64,000 bases of DNA from CAVZTX01 sp963778375. Lineage in GTDB: Bacteria > Chloroflexota > Ktedonobacteria > Ktedonobacterales > Ktedonobacteraceae. The stretch covers positions 62,001-126,000 of the forward strand of contig CAVZTX010000022.1 of the NCBI GenBank assembly GCA_963778375.1, in the 5' to 3' direction. The position numbers and the translations under genes were made by a program. The notes under the pieces were generated by a model. The model did no database searches, was not told the DNA's origin, and saw only the letters and a program-made list of their open reading frames with translations. Below, one piece after another: positions 8,274 through 16,582 of the stretch. Position 1 is the stretch's first letter. Each line of letters starts with the position of its first letter.

Positions 8274-8557
8274 TGGTCTTTCCTTCCTCTGACTTTCTGC
8301 TGAGATGACCTGTTCCACTCTCTGTTCGCTGATCCAGATCGCAGACTTTCCTTTTCCTCATATACGTTCTTGCCGGCAAAAAGTCTTCTTTTTGCTCTTG
8401 CCACGCTCTGTGCAGGCTGCAAGAGCAAGGTCGAGCGCGATTTCCTTCACTGCCTTGCAAGAAGTGTTTTCAGGATCCTCAGCAACCCTGACCGATATCC
8501 TTCCGAGTCGTCCAGCAAACTTGCTCCATTCCCGATGATCTCTCTTGAGTTTGCACT

Positions 8558-9568
8558 ATGAATGATTTAAAAGATATGGGGAATCACTGGGAATTTACCT
8601 CTTCACGTAACGCGCTGAAACAATTGCTCATACATTCCGCTCTTATTACTGTTCCACTTTTGCGATGGAACGTGTTAAGAATGGAGAATTTTTTGAAGTC
8701 GTTTAGTGGATTTAAAGGTGTTGTGCTCACTGTGGTTATTCTGCCTCTGGTGGCTACGGTGCTTGCTGTAGTGTTGTTGTGGCAGCGGGCGGTGCATGTT
8801 TCGGATTTGGTGTTGCTGGGGGTGATGTATTCGCTGGTGGCGTTGGGGGTGACGGTGGGCTTCCATCGGATGCTGACGCATCGGAGTTTTCGGCCTAATG
8901 CTGTGGTGAAGTTTGTTTTGCTGGTGCTGGGGTCGATGTCGTTGGAGGGACCAGCGCTTGATTGGGCGGCGATTCATATTAAGCATCATGCGCATTCGGA
9001 TCGGGAGGGTGATCCACATAGCCCTGTGGAGGGGTTCTTTCATGCGCATATTGGCTGGTTGTTGGGAGATGAGACGATTGATCCAAATGTGTATTGCCGG
9101 AACCTGGTCAATGATCGGATGGTGGTCTTCGTCAGTCGGACCTTTTTGCTGTGGGTGGTGCTGTCGCTTGCTATTCCGTTTGCGATTGGTGGCTGGACGG
9201 GGCTGCTTTGGGGTGGGTTGGTGCGCATTTTCCTGACGCATCATGTAACGTGGAGCGTCAATTCGGTGTGCCATACGTTTGGGAAGCGTGAGTTTGCGAC
9301 GAATGATCGCAGTCATAATGAGTGGGTGGTGGGTTTGCTGGGTTTCGGTGAGGGCTGGCATAACAATCATCACGCGTTTCCGCGTTCGGCTTTCCATGGG
9401 TTGCATTGGTGGCAGTTTGATCTGTCGGGTTATGTGATCTGGACGCTGGAACGTTTGGGGTTGGCAAAAGAGGTGTATCGCATTCCGGCTGCTTTGCTGG
9501 CACGGCGTTCGACACGTGCGCAAGGGCGGATGGTGGAGGCGATGGCGGTTAAGGATGAGGTTGCGTAA
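8558..9568 (+). CDS. Acyl-CoA / fatty acid desaturase (delta-9 type)
   Basis: The protein has the three His boxes of membrane di-iron desaturases: HRMLTH (103-108), HIKHHAH and HNNHH, with hydrophobic helix pairs between them. The family introduces a cis double bond into acyl chains at the membrane using O2 and an electron donor. The start is uncertain. The ATG at 8558 has no clear ribosome site, and the ATG at 8681 (MENFLKSFSG) lies just before the first membrane helix and may be the true start. No electron-donor gene lies beside it. About 280 bases upstream hold no other gene. Confidence 0.88.
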   Translation: MNDLKDMGNHWEFTSSRNALKQLLIHSALITVPLLRWNVLRMENFLKSFSGFKGVVLTVVILPLVATVLAVVLLWQRAVHVSDLVLLGVMYSLVALGVTVGFHRMLTHRSFRPNAVVKFVLLVLGSMSLEGPALDWAAIHIKHHAHSDREGDPHSPVEGFFHAHIGWLLGDETIDPNVYCRNLVNDRMVVFVSRTFLLWVVLSLAIPFAIGGWTGLLWGGLVRIFLTHHVTWSVNSVCHTFGKREFATNDRSHNEWVVGLLGFGEGWHNNHHAFPRSAFHGLHWWQFDLSGYVIWTLERLGLAKEVYRIPAALLARRSTRAQGRMVEAMAVKDEVA

Positions 9569-9681
9569 AAGATGAGGCGGCTGAATATGGTATACTCAGA
9601 AGATGCTGGAGTGCGCGGTGTTGCTCATGTGGATGATGTGGTGAACAGCGTTTCTTCTGTTCCTATCATAAGGAGCTACTC

Positions 9682-10035
9682 ATGGGCCGGATACCAACGG
9701 GGGTATTGATTTGGAGTCTCAAACGATATAACAGAAATGAAGAGTTATGGGATCGGGTCTGCTTCAGGTGCAAGCAGGCTACACCTATGTTTGAGTATGA
9801 ACATCGCGATGAACAGGAGAGGTCACTCTTTCACTTTCTGTGTGAGGAATGCGCGCAGAAGAAGCTGGCGGAGTGGCTTCAAAGCGCGGAAAGTCCTGAT
9901 TATGTGTCCCTCGGCTACCAGACGGATTTTGATATTGCTACGGTCTTTTATGAACAAAAAAATGATGGGGAGACTTTGACGCTGACACGTTGGAGTCCAG
10001 AACAACGCCGACGAAGATTACAAGGTGAGGAGTAA
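9682..10035 (+). CDS. Hypothetical protein with two CxxC pairs
   Basis: A 117-residue soluble protein preceded by AAGGAGCTACTC. Cysteines at 27/30 (CFRC) and 54/57 (CEEC) form a probable four-Cys zinc ribbon. The C-terminal half is charged and ends in SPEQRRRRLQGEE. I do not recognise a family. Zinc-dependent nucleic-acid or protein binding is a guess from the fold alone. Confidence 0.65.
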   Translation: MGRIPTGVLIWSLKRYNRNEELWDRVCFRCKQATPMFEYEHRDEQERSLFHFLCEECAQKKLAEWLQSAESPDYVSLGYQTDFDIATVFYEQKNDGETLTLTRWSPEQRRRRLQGEE

Positions 10036-10060
10036 GTCCCATCGCGGCTCCTACGAAATA

Positions 10061-11092
10061 TCATTCCCTTTGGGCGCTAAAATGAGGCATGACTTCCTGG
10101 GCTAACAGGTGCATTGAGCGGTGAATTGAGGTGGGCTGCATACCTCCGAAGTCTAGCCAGAAGATGAAATGCCGGCTATCGACGTTGGCTTGATGCTGAT
10201 TGATCCAGTGAATGAGGTCGTCAGAGGTGCCAAACCAGAGTTGATTGCGTTCCTCCAATTGGTGCAGGTGATGTTGAGCTTGATGCGGGTCGATGTGGGG
10301 GTGCTGGTGAATGAGATAGCGAAGGAGGGCTTGTTTGCCTTGTTGCTGGGCTTCGGTGCGGGTGGGGGCAACACAGGTGAAGAAGATGAGGGGAAGTTCG
10401 TAGTGGGTGACGTCGCCTCCGGCGGTGAGGTAGTGTTGTTGGTATTCATGGGCCAGTTTTGTGAGTGTTTGCAGACCGTCAGAACAGAGGTGGGGTAGTG
10501 TGATGATGGGCTGCGCGGCGCGGCCAAGCGCTGCGAACGATTCCGCTCTCATGACGGAGAACCAGTAGCGGGGAAGCGGTTTCTGCACGGGGAGGACGTT
10601 GAGCTTCATGCCTTCGATTTGGTAATAGTGACCATGAAAGGTTATGGTTTCTCCTCGCCAGGCTTGCTGGATAATTTCCCAACTTTCGGCAAAGCGTGCC
10701 GGACCCTCTTCGCGGTTCTGTCCAAAGGCGGCGTACTCGTGCGGATAGCTGCCTCGACCGATGCCTAGACCCAGGCGTCCCTGACTGAGCAGATCGACCA
10801 TGGCATAGTCTTCGGCGAGGAACAAGGGATGACGCAGCGAGAGGTTGGCGACGGCTGTGTTGAGGCCGATGCGCTGCGTGCGCTGCGCGGCAGCGGCCAA
10901 TAGAATGGCTGGATTGGGACAGGCCAGTGCGAGGTGTGGAGTGAGGTATCCGTGATGTTCACCGATCCAGTAGGCATCAAAACCGAGGCGATCGGCCTCT
11001 ACAATCTGATCAAGTTGTTGTTGGTAGAGAGTGGGGAGCGTGCGCGAATCATCTTCGTAATAATCAAGGATGGAGAAGAGGCTAAAGCGCAT
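10061..11092 (-). CDS. Luciferase-like flavin-dependent monooxygenase
   Basis: The 343-residue protein is a bacterial-luciferase-fold (LLM class) oxidoreductase: MRFSLFSILDYYED at the start, GFDAYWIGEHH, and LGIGRGSYPHEY typical of FMN-binding members. GGAGGAAG precedes the ATG at 11092, so the start at 11149 is too long. The start lies inside the end of the upstream small gene (11-base overlap), giving a two-gene operon. The reductase partner is not nearby. Substrate unknown. Confidence 0.82.
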   Translation of the reverse strand: MRFSLFSILDYYEDDSRTLPTLYQQQLDQIVEADRLGFDAYWIGEHHGYLTPHLALACPNPAILLAAAAQRTQRIGLNTAVANLSLRHPLFLAEDYAMVDLLSQGRLGLGIGRGSYPHEYAAFGQNREEGPARFAESWEIIQQAWRGETITFHGHYYQIEGMKLNVLPVQKPLPRYWFSVMRAESFAALGRAAQPIITLPHLCSDGLQTLTKLAHEYQQHYLTAGGDVTHYELPLIFFTCVAPTRTEAQQQGKQALLRYLIHQHPHIDPHQAQHHLHQLEERNQLWFGTSDDLIHWINQHQANVDSRHFIFWLDFGGMQPTSIHRSMHLLAQEVMPHFSAQRE

Positions 11093-11396
11093 TATTATCT
11101 TCCTCCTTTTCTTCAGAGACTGCTTCCCGCAAGCGATGGCTGGCTTCAATACCGTAGTCCATGCTGTAGATCTCTTTGAGACGTGCGATTTGTTCGAGGG
11201 TGTGAGGGCTGAAAGGGGTTTTTCCGGCGAATGCGTGCAGGACGATGCCTTCTAGCAGATCGCCGAGGGAAATATCGAGATATTCGGCCAGGGCTTTGAG
11301 TACTTTGACCATGCGCTTCTCCATTCGGACTCCGGTTTGCACGCGTTCAATAAGGTGCGGGTCGATTTGCTTCCTCTCGTTATCTGAGCGATTCAT
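11082..11396 (-). CDS. Small RHH-like protein, probable regulator of the flavin monooxygenase gene
   Basis: A 104-residue protein preceded by AGAGGAAAAAC. The core TGVRMEKRMVKVLKALAEYL followed by a second helix (LGDLLEGIVLHAF) resembles a ribbon-helix-helix DNA-binding unit, but the match is by pattern only. The C-terminal part is charged. It overlaps the monooxygenase start. An inverted repeat (TTACCT...AGGTAA, 11428-11455) lies upstream and could be its own operator. Confidence 0.55.
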   Translation of the reverse strand: MNRSDNERKQIDPHLIERVQTGVRMEKRMVKVLKALAEYLDISLGDLLEGIVLHAFAGKTPFSPHTLEQIARLKEIYSMDYGIEASHRLREAVSEEKEEDNNAL

Positions 11397-11427
11397 GTTT
11401 TTCCTCTTTTTAGCAATCATAAGGGTC

Positions 11428-11455
11428 TTACCTAGTTATGTTTGTACCAAGGTAA
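11428..11455. promoter_or_regulatory. Inverted repeat upstream of the RHH-like gene
   Basis: TTACCT at 11428-11433 is reverse-complementary to AGGTAA at 11450-11455 with 16 bases between. It sits 32-59 bases upstream of the small regulator's start, a place suited to autoregulation. Short arms make chance possible. Confidence 0.3.
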
Positions 11456-11598
11456 TATAGTAACATTATACAAATTTCTTTGTGAAAATGCAAGCGAGGA
11501 TGGGCAATGATCTGTTCTATTGTTCACTTTGTCAAAGCAGAACAGAAATGTTATAGTCTTGGCATTCAATGTCAGCAGTAAAATTGAGGAGACAGAAG

Positions 11599-13239
11599 AT
11601 GGGGGTAGATGACAAGCAGGGGATGACAGATACAGTACAGCAGGAAACCCTGGGAACTGATGAGCGATTTCGTGCCTTGATTCAACATAGCGCGGATGCC
11701 ATTCAGCTTATCAGTGCAGAGGGGGTTATCCTGTATTCGAGTGATTCGGTTGAACGGGTTTTGGGCTATAAACCTGAAGAGATACAGGGGACGAGTGCAG
11801 CACCTTATCTGCATCCCGATGATTTTCCCCGCTTTATGGAGAAGTTTGGCGCTCTCCTTATGACGCCTGGCGGACAGGTGACGCTGGAGTATCGTGTGAA
11901 GCATAAAAATGGCTCGTGGGTGTGGGTTGAGGCTACCGGCTCGAACTATCTGCATGATGCGCGGATTTCCGCGATAGTGGGCAATTTTCGCAATATTACT
12001 GAGCGCAAGCAGGTGGAGGAACGACAGAGGATCCTGAACGAGGCGAGTGAAAAGTTAGTCTCTTCGCTGAACCAACAGGTGACGCTCCAAGAGATCGCGC
12101 AGTTAATTGTGCCAGCGGTGGCTGATTATTGCAGGATTGCGGTGCTTGATGAGCAGCAGCAGATTAAAGAAATCGCGGTCAACCATTTTGATCCTGAACA
12201 AGTGGCGTTAGTACGAGAGCTGTATGAACAGTACAAAGATCGGACTAATAGCACTAGCGGTTTACAGAGGCTACTCGAGACTGGCCAATCTGAACTCATG
12301 TCTCACGTTTCCGAAGGGGTGATCCAGCAAGCGGGGCAAGATAATCCGGAAATAGTGACAGTTGTGCATGCACTTGGCCTCAAATCGTATATGGGTACGC
12401 CACTGATCGCACGTGATAGGGTGATCGGGGCGATTACCTTTTCCTCTGTTCAACCTGAACGACACTATACGTCTGATGATCTTGCGTTTGCTCAGGAGCT
12501 AGCGCGGCGGATTGCTTTAACGTTGGATAATGCGCGGCTGTATCAAGAAGCGCAAAAAGCGATTACGTTGCGGGATGATTTTATTTCGATTGCCTCGCAC
12601 GAGTTACGAACGCCGGTTACATCACTGAAGCTGTATGTGCAGGTTTTGCAGAGGCAACTTGCAAGACGGGGCGATGATAGCCTGGCTCATCACTTTAAGA
12701 AGATGGATACGCAGTTGGATAAACTCACTCTGCTGATTAAAGATCTACTGAATGTAACTCGGATTGAGCTGGGAAAATTAGATTTTCAGGAAGATTTTTT
12801 TGATGTGAATGAGGTTGTCAAAGAAGTTGTGGAGCAAATCCAATTGACAACGCGGACACATCGTATTGAGGTCGAGGGCCGAATTGCTCGGCCTGTCAGG
12901 GGGGATAAAGATCGTATTGGGCAGGTGCTTACTAATCTGCTGACTAATGCGATTAAGTATTCGCCAGCGGCGAATAGCATCGTTGTTCGATTAATAGCGG
13001 AGGAAGATGTGGCTGTGGTGGAGGTTCAGGATTTTGGAATTGGGATTGAGAAGGAGCACCAGGGTCATATTTTTGATCGTTTCTATCGGGTGAGTGATCC
13101 GGAGGAGAGGACGTATCCGGGGCTTGGGATTGGGTTGTATATCGCGCACGAGATTATTAAACGGCATAAGGGGGAGTTGTGGGTTGTAAGTGAGAAAGGG
13201 AAGGGGTCGCTGTTTCGATTCAGGTTGCCCTATCAGTAG
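11599..13239 (+). CDS. PAS-GAF sensor histidine kinase
   Basis: A soluble 546-residue kinase. Order of domains: PAS with PAC (about 20-150, ALIQHSADAIQLISAEG and YKPEEIQGT), GAF (about 155-310), HisKA with the phospho-acceptor His334 in SIASHELRTP, then the HATPase domain with NLLTNAIKYSP, DFGIGI and GLGIGLYIAHEI. No membrane helix is visible, so the signal is cytosolic. The ATG at 11599 is preferred to 11569 because GAGGAG precedes it. No response regulator lies beside it. The 3' end overlaps the convergent gene at 13220 by 20 bases. Confidence 0.92.
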   Translation: MGVDDKQGMTDTVQQETLGTDERFRALIQHSADAIQLISAEGVILYSSDSVERVLGYKPEEIQGTSAAPYLHPDDFPRFMEKFGALLMTPGGQVTLEYRVKHKNGSWVWVEATGSNYLHDARISAIVGNFRNITERKQVEERQRILNEASEKLVSSLNQQVTLQEIAQLIVPAVADYCRIAVLDEQQQIKEIAVNHFDPEQVALVRELYEQYKDRTNSTSGLQRLLETGQSELMSHVSEGVIQQAGQDNPEIVTVVHALGLKSYMGTPLIARDRVIGAITFSSVQPERHYTSDDLAFAQELARRIALTLDNARLYQEAQKAITLRDDFISIASHELRTPVTSLKLYVQVLQRQLARRGDDSLAHHFKKMDTQLDKLTLLIKDLLNVTRIELGKLDFQEDFFDVNEVVKEVVEQIQLTTRTHRIEVEGRIARPVRGDKDRIGQVLTNLLTNAIKYSPAANSIVVRLIAEEDVAVVEVQDFGIGIEKEHQGHIFDRFYRVSDPEERTYPGLGIGLYIAHEIIKRHKGELWVVSEKGKGSLFRFRLPYQ

Positions 13240-14596
13240 CATCCAGCATTTGTGCCAATTGGTCAGGGCAATTCGCTGTCCGAAAGGCTTCTTTGATTTC
13301 ACGTGTGAGAGCGAGTGGTGCTTGATAAGCCGTTTTGAAGCCGCCATTGGGAGTAGGAAGTGCTGTGAGGGGATTGGGGTCATTGGAGACAAACCATAAG
13401 GCATGGCGGTCGATTAGTATGGGCAGATAGCCTCGCCTGACGAGGGTGCCGAGATGTGTGAACATGATGGCGCGACTTTGACCGATGATCTGTGCCCACC
13501 AGTCAGGGCGGTATAAGGTGGTTGGGGCTTTCTCGTCGATCAGGTTTTCTATGGTAGGGAGTGGGATAGCGGAGATGGTGTGTATGGCATTGGTTCGTGC
13601 GTGGGTATGGCGATAGGGCGTGTTGGGGATGGTCAGGCGTTGATAGGCCTTGGATAGTGTGGTGGCCCAACTTTCAAGGATGCGGTGTGATTCGGGCCAG
13701 TAATAGCCTTCGAGCACCTCCACCGAGTAGGCGATGTCGGCGCAGCATTTGATTTCGGGTGTGCTCATCCATTCAGCGTGATAGCAGATGGGAAGGCGCT
13801 TGCCGTCGAAAATCGATCCGGCGGTCTCTACTTTGACACGCCAGATGCCAGGGAGTTTGCCGTCGTAGGCTCGTCCATTGGGGGAGTAGAGCGGATTTCC
13901 TACACCAAGCTGGGCTTCGGTACAGGCTTCGAGGTCGAGCCGATTATGCTCGTACTTATGCAGATATTTCATGCGCCATTCCTGGATGGTAAGGGGACGC
14001 ATCCATACCAGGAGCTGAGCACTTTCGCGGATTGGGACGATTTGTTTGTTATGGCTTGGCAGGGTGCGCAGGTCGATTGTGGGAGGACATGTCCAGGAGG
14101 GATTTGCTGCAATGGTCATGGTTTTGAGAAGGTCGAGTGCCAGTTGTTGGGGCGAACAGCTTACAGGGATGCCGAGTGTGTGTTCGAGATAGGTGAGTGT
14201 GGCGAGCAGGGCCGAGGCATCGGGCAGTTGCCAGTTCCATCCAGCATATTCAGGGAAGGTGAGCGTTAGTATCGGGCCTTGCCGACCAGAGGGCAGCTTG
14301 CGCCAGATTTGTGCATAGATGGGACGTGACGGATCGAGTGGGCTGGAGGTGACGGCTACTTCCCAGACGGTGTTGACTTCTTCCAGGAGTGAAGGGGTGA
14401 TGTCGCGCGAAAATTTGCTGTTGGGCATTACCCATACTATGCTGAGACCGGCGAGTACAGCTTGCTGGAAGAGGGTGCCCAGGTTGCTTATTTGAGACGG
14501 TATTGGGATTGATTGCAGGGTTTTCTTGCCTTCTGCGGTGTTGAGCAGAAGGAAATCTGTGTCTGTGAGTATGCCTGAGATTGTGTTTGGATTCAT
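13220..14596 (-). CDS. Uncharacterised 458-residue protein
   Basis: I do not recognise a named family. The N-terminal third (GILTDTDFLLLNT to the SPQQLALDLLKTM region) looks like an alternating alpha/beta domain. The middle has YDGKLPGIWRVKV and a conserved-looking block WMSTPEIKCC ... EVLEGYYWPESHRILESW. The C-terminal part has RHALWFVSNDPNP, which recalls the beta-hairpin acid motif of polymerase palms but without strict matching. No signal or membrane helix is present. It stands alone between the histidine kinase and the Rieske gene. Confidence 0.6.
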   Translation of the reverse strand: MNPNTISGILTDTDFLLLNTAEGKKTLQSIPIPSQISNLGTLFQQAVLAGLSIVWVMPNSKFSRDITPSLLEEVNTVWEVAVTSSPLDPSRPIYAQIWRKLPSGRQGPILTLTFPEYAGWNWQLPDASALLATLTYLEHTLGIPVSCSPQQLALDLLKTMTIAANPSWTCPPTIDLRTLPSHNKQIVPIRESAQLLVWMRPLTIQEWRMKYLHKYEHNRLDLEACTEAQLGVGNPLYSPNGRAYDGKLPGIWRVKVETAGSIFDGKRLPICYHAEWMSTPEIKCCADIAYSVEVLEGYYWPESHRILESWATTLSKAYQRLTIPNTPYRHTHARTNAIHTISAIPLPTIENLIDEKAPTTLYRPDWWAQIIGQSRAIMFTHLGTLVRRGYLPILIDRHALWFVSNDPNPLTALPTPNGGFKTAYQAPLALTREIKEAFRTANCPDQLAQMLDATDRAT

Positions 14597-14707
14597 CTTA
14601 GGATTCTGTTCTGATAGGGTGGGTGAAAAGCGGTAATGCGGAATGGGCTCTTGCGATGTGTTATGATGCTATAAAGTAGCTGGGCGTTATACAGCATATG
14701 GAAAGGA

Positions 14708-15679
14708 ATGGCAATGCTGAATGATCCTGTGCTTGTCAATGATTGGCACGTGGTGGCGTATGCGCCGGATTTGCCGGAGGCGAAGCCTATGACGGTTCGT
14801 CTTTTAGATGAGGATATTGTTTTGTGGCGGGTCGGTGAGAGAGTTCACGCGTGGCGCGATGTGTGTCTTCATAGGGGGACGCGGCTATCGTTAGGGAGAG
14901 TGGAGGACTGCACGCTGATTTGTCCTTATCATGGCTGGACATATAATGAGGAGGGGCAATGTATTCGTTTTCCGGCGCATCCAGATCAAAAACCTCCTGC
15001 TAAGGCACGTGCGCAGGTGTATTCTGTTCAGGTCAAGTATAATTGGGTATGGGTCTCACTCGGCAATCCTTCACATGAGATAGCGACCTTTCCGCAGTGG
15101 GAAAATCCGGCTTTCCGCAAGGTTCACTGTGGGCCATATGCTTTTGATGCGAGTGGACCGCGAGCGATTGAAAATTTCCTGGATGTGACGCATTTCCCGT
15201 TTGTGCATCAGGGATATTTAGGTGATCCTGCGCACGCGGATATTAATGACTACACGGTTGAAATAACTGCGGAGGGTGTGACGGCGAAGGATATTTCTGT
15301 CTGGCAGCCTGATCCTGATGGTACGGGGCAGGGTGCGAGGGTGATGTACACGTACAAGGCGATGCGGCCACTCACTGCATATTTTGTGAAGTCTTCTAGC
15401 GGCCCGAGTTTTGCGATGTATTTTACGATTACACCTGTAGCTGAACGCAGGTCGATTGCCTGGATGTATGTGGCGATGGATTACGGGGAGCTGACCGATG
15501 AGCAGATGAGGCAGTATCAGGATGAGATTATTAAGCAGGATATTCCGATTGTGGAGTCGCAGAGGCCAGAGCTTTTACCCCTTGATTTGCAGGCTGAGTT
15601 ACATTTGCGGTCGGACCGCACGCATATTGCTTATCGGAAGTGGTTGAAGGAGTTGGGGTTGACGTTTGGGACAGCGTGA
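14708..15679 (+). CDS. Rieske-type aromatic ring-hydroxylating oxygenase, alpha subunit
   Basis: A 323-residue oxygenase. The N-terminal Rieske domain binds a 2Fe-2S cluster through C53/H55 (CLHRG) and C72/H75 (CPYHGW). The catalytic domain has ENFLDVTHFPFVH, the usual mononuclear-iron motif with two His. The size and layout resemble VanA-type demethylases and related Rieske non-heme oxygenases. GGAAAGG precedes the start; ATG at 14708 or 14714 could serve. The reductase partner is not adjacent. Substrate not predictable. Confidence 0.88.
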   Translation: MAMLNDPVLVNDWHVVAYAPDLPEAKPMTVRLLDEDIVLWRVGERVHAWRDVCLHRGTRLSLGRVEDCTLICPYHGWTYNEEGQCIRFPAHPDQKPPAKARAQVYSVQVKYNWVWVSLGNPSHEIATFPQWENPAFRKVHCGPYAFDASGPRAIENFLDVTHFPFVHQGYLGDPAHADINDYTVEITAEGVTAKDISVWQPDPDGTGQGARVMYTYKAMRPLTAYFVKSSSGPSFAMYFTITPVAERRSIAWMYVAMDYGELTDEQMRQYQDEIIKQDIPIVESQRPELLPLDLQAELHLRSDRTHIAYRKWLKELGLTFGTA

Positions 15680-15716
15680 AACGCGGCTAGGCCACAAGCC
15701 ACTTCCCGCCCCACCA

Positions 15717-15741
15717 GGGCACCCGCAAGGGAGTGCTCTAC
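15717..15741 (+). repeat. GGGCACCCGCAAGG-type palindromic repeat
   Basis: GGGCACCCGCAAGG followed by GAGTGCTCTAC is a slightly worn copy of the repeat seen intact at 29204-29230. It is in the gap between the Rieske gene and the membrane protein. Confidence 0.6.
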
Positions 15742-15917
15742 TATACACGAGGCGACCTACCAAGCTAATACAGAGTAGGATGAGATTGGCACCTGCACTT
15801 GAAAATGGCTTATGTTTATGCCTATGGGAATTGCCTCAACTGGCTTGTTTCTTTGTAGAAATTGCTGTATGATGGCTGCAAGTAGATGTATGACTTGAAA
15901 AGCGTTGGGAGAAGGAT

Positions 15918-16574
15918 ATGCAGGCCAGTCGGGGCAGCCCCGCTCTACAAAATGGATTGCTTTTTGGCGTGATTCTGGGAATTGTCGAGATTATACTCTC
16001 CTTTCTATTAGGTGGGGTGGGGCTTATTGTTAATGTCCTTCTTTTTTTGTTTCTCACCGGTTACGCGGGTTATCAGGCTTCTAGTCGTACGGGTAAGGTG
16101 AGCACGGGTTTGGTGGCAGGTTTACTGGTGGGATTGCTGAGTTCGGCGATTGCGTGTATTCCGCTGCTTATTTACTATCTGACGAATATTGATGCTTTTC
16201 GTGCGCAGTTGCAGCAGCAGATGGCGGCGAACAATTTGTACCAGGGTTTTACGCTGACAAACAATCTGATGATTATCAGTGTGATTCTGTTTCTGGTGGT
16301 GGTAGTGGCAGGAGCCACATTGATCGGGCTGGGGATTGGATCGATTGGCGGTGCTATTGGTAAAGGACGGGCACCACTACAACAGATGCCACCACCTGCT
16401 CCCTATATGCCGCCTTATCCACAGCAGCAGGGATATGTTGCACCTCCTCCACAGGAATATAAGCCGTTTTATCCACAAGGTGATTATACTTCGCCAGAGG
16501 CATATAGGATGCCGCAAGAAAATACTCCACCACCACCGCCGAGGGAATCGGGACCTTTTGTCAGTCAGGAGTGA
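15918..16574 (+). CDS. Membrane protein with Pro-rich cytoplasmic tail
   Basis: A 218-residue protein with about four hydrophobic helices: LLFGVILGIVEIILSFLL, LIVNVLLFLFLTGYAGY, LVAGLLVGLLSSAIACIPLL and IISVILFLVVVVAGATLI. The C-terminal 70 residues are rich in Pro, Gln and Tyr (PYMPPYPQQ, PPPPPRES). No family recognised. It ends eight bases before recQ, so the two may be co-transcribed. Confidence 0.65.
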   Translation: MQASRGSPALQNGLLFGVILGIVEIILSFLLGGVGLIVNVLLFLFLTGYAGYQASSRTGKVSTGLVAGLLVGLLSSAIACIPLLIYYLTNIDAFRAQLQQQMAANNLYQGFTLTNNLMIISVILFLVVVVAGATLIGLGIGSIGGAIGKGRAPLQQMPPPAPYMPPYPQQQGYVAPPPQEYKPFYPQGDYTSPEAYRMPQENTPPPPPRESGPFVSQE

Positions 16575-16582
16575 GTTGAGGC

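Noticed and set aside
8675..9523. 282-codon minus-strand open frame under the desaturase gene
   Set aside because: It is antisense to a clear desaturase with three His boxes; the translation is rich in His, Arg and Gln and resembles nothing.
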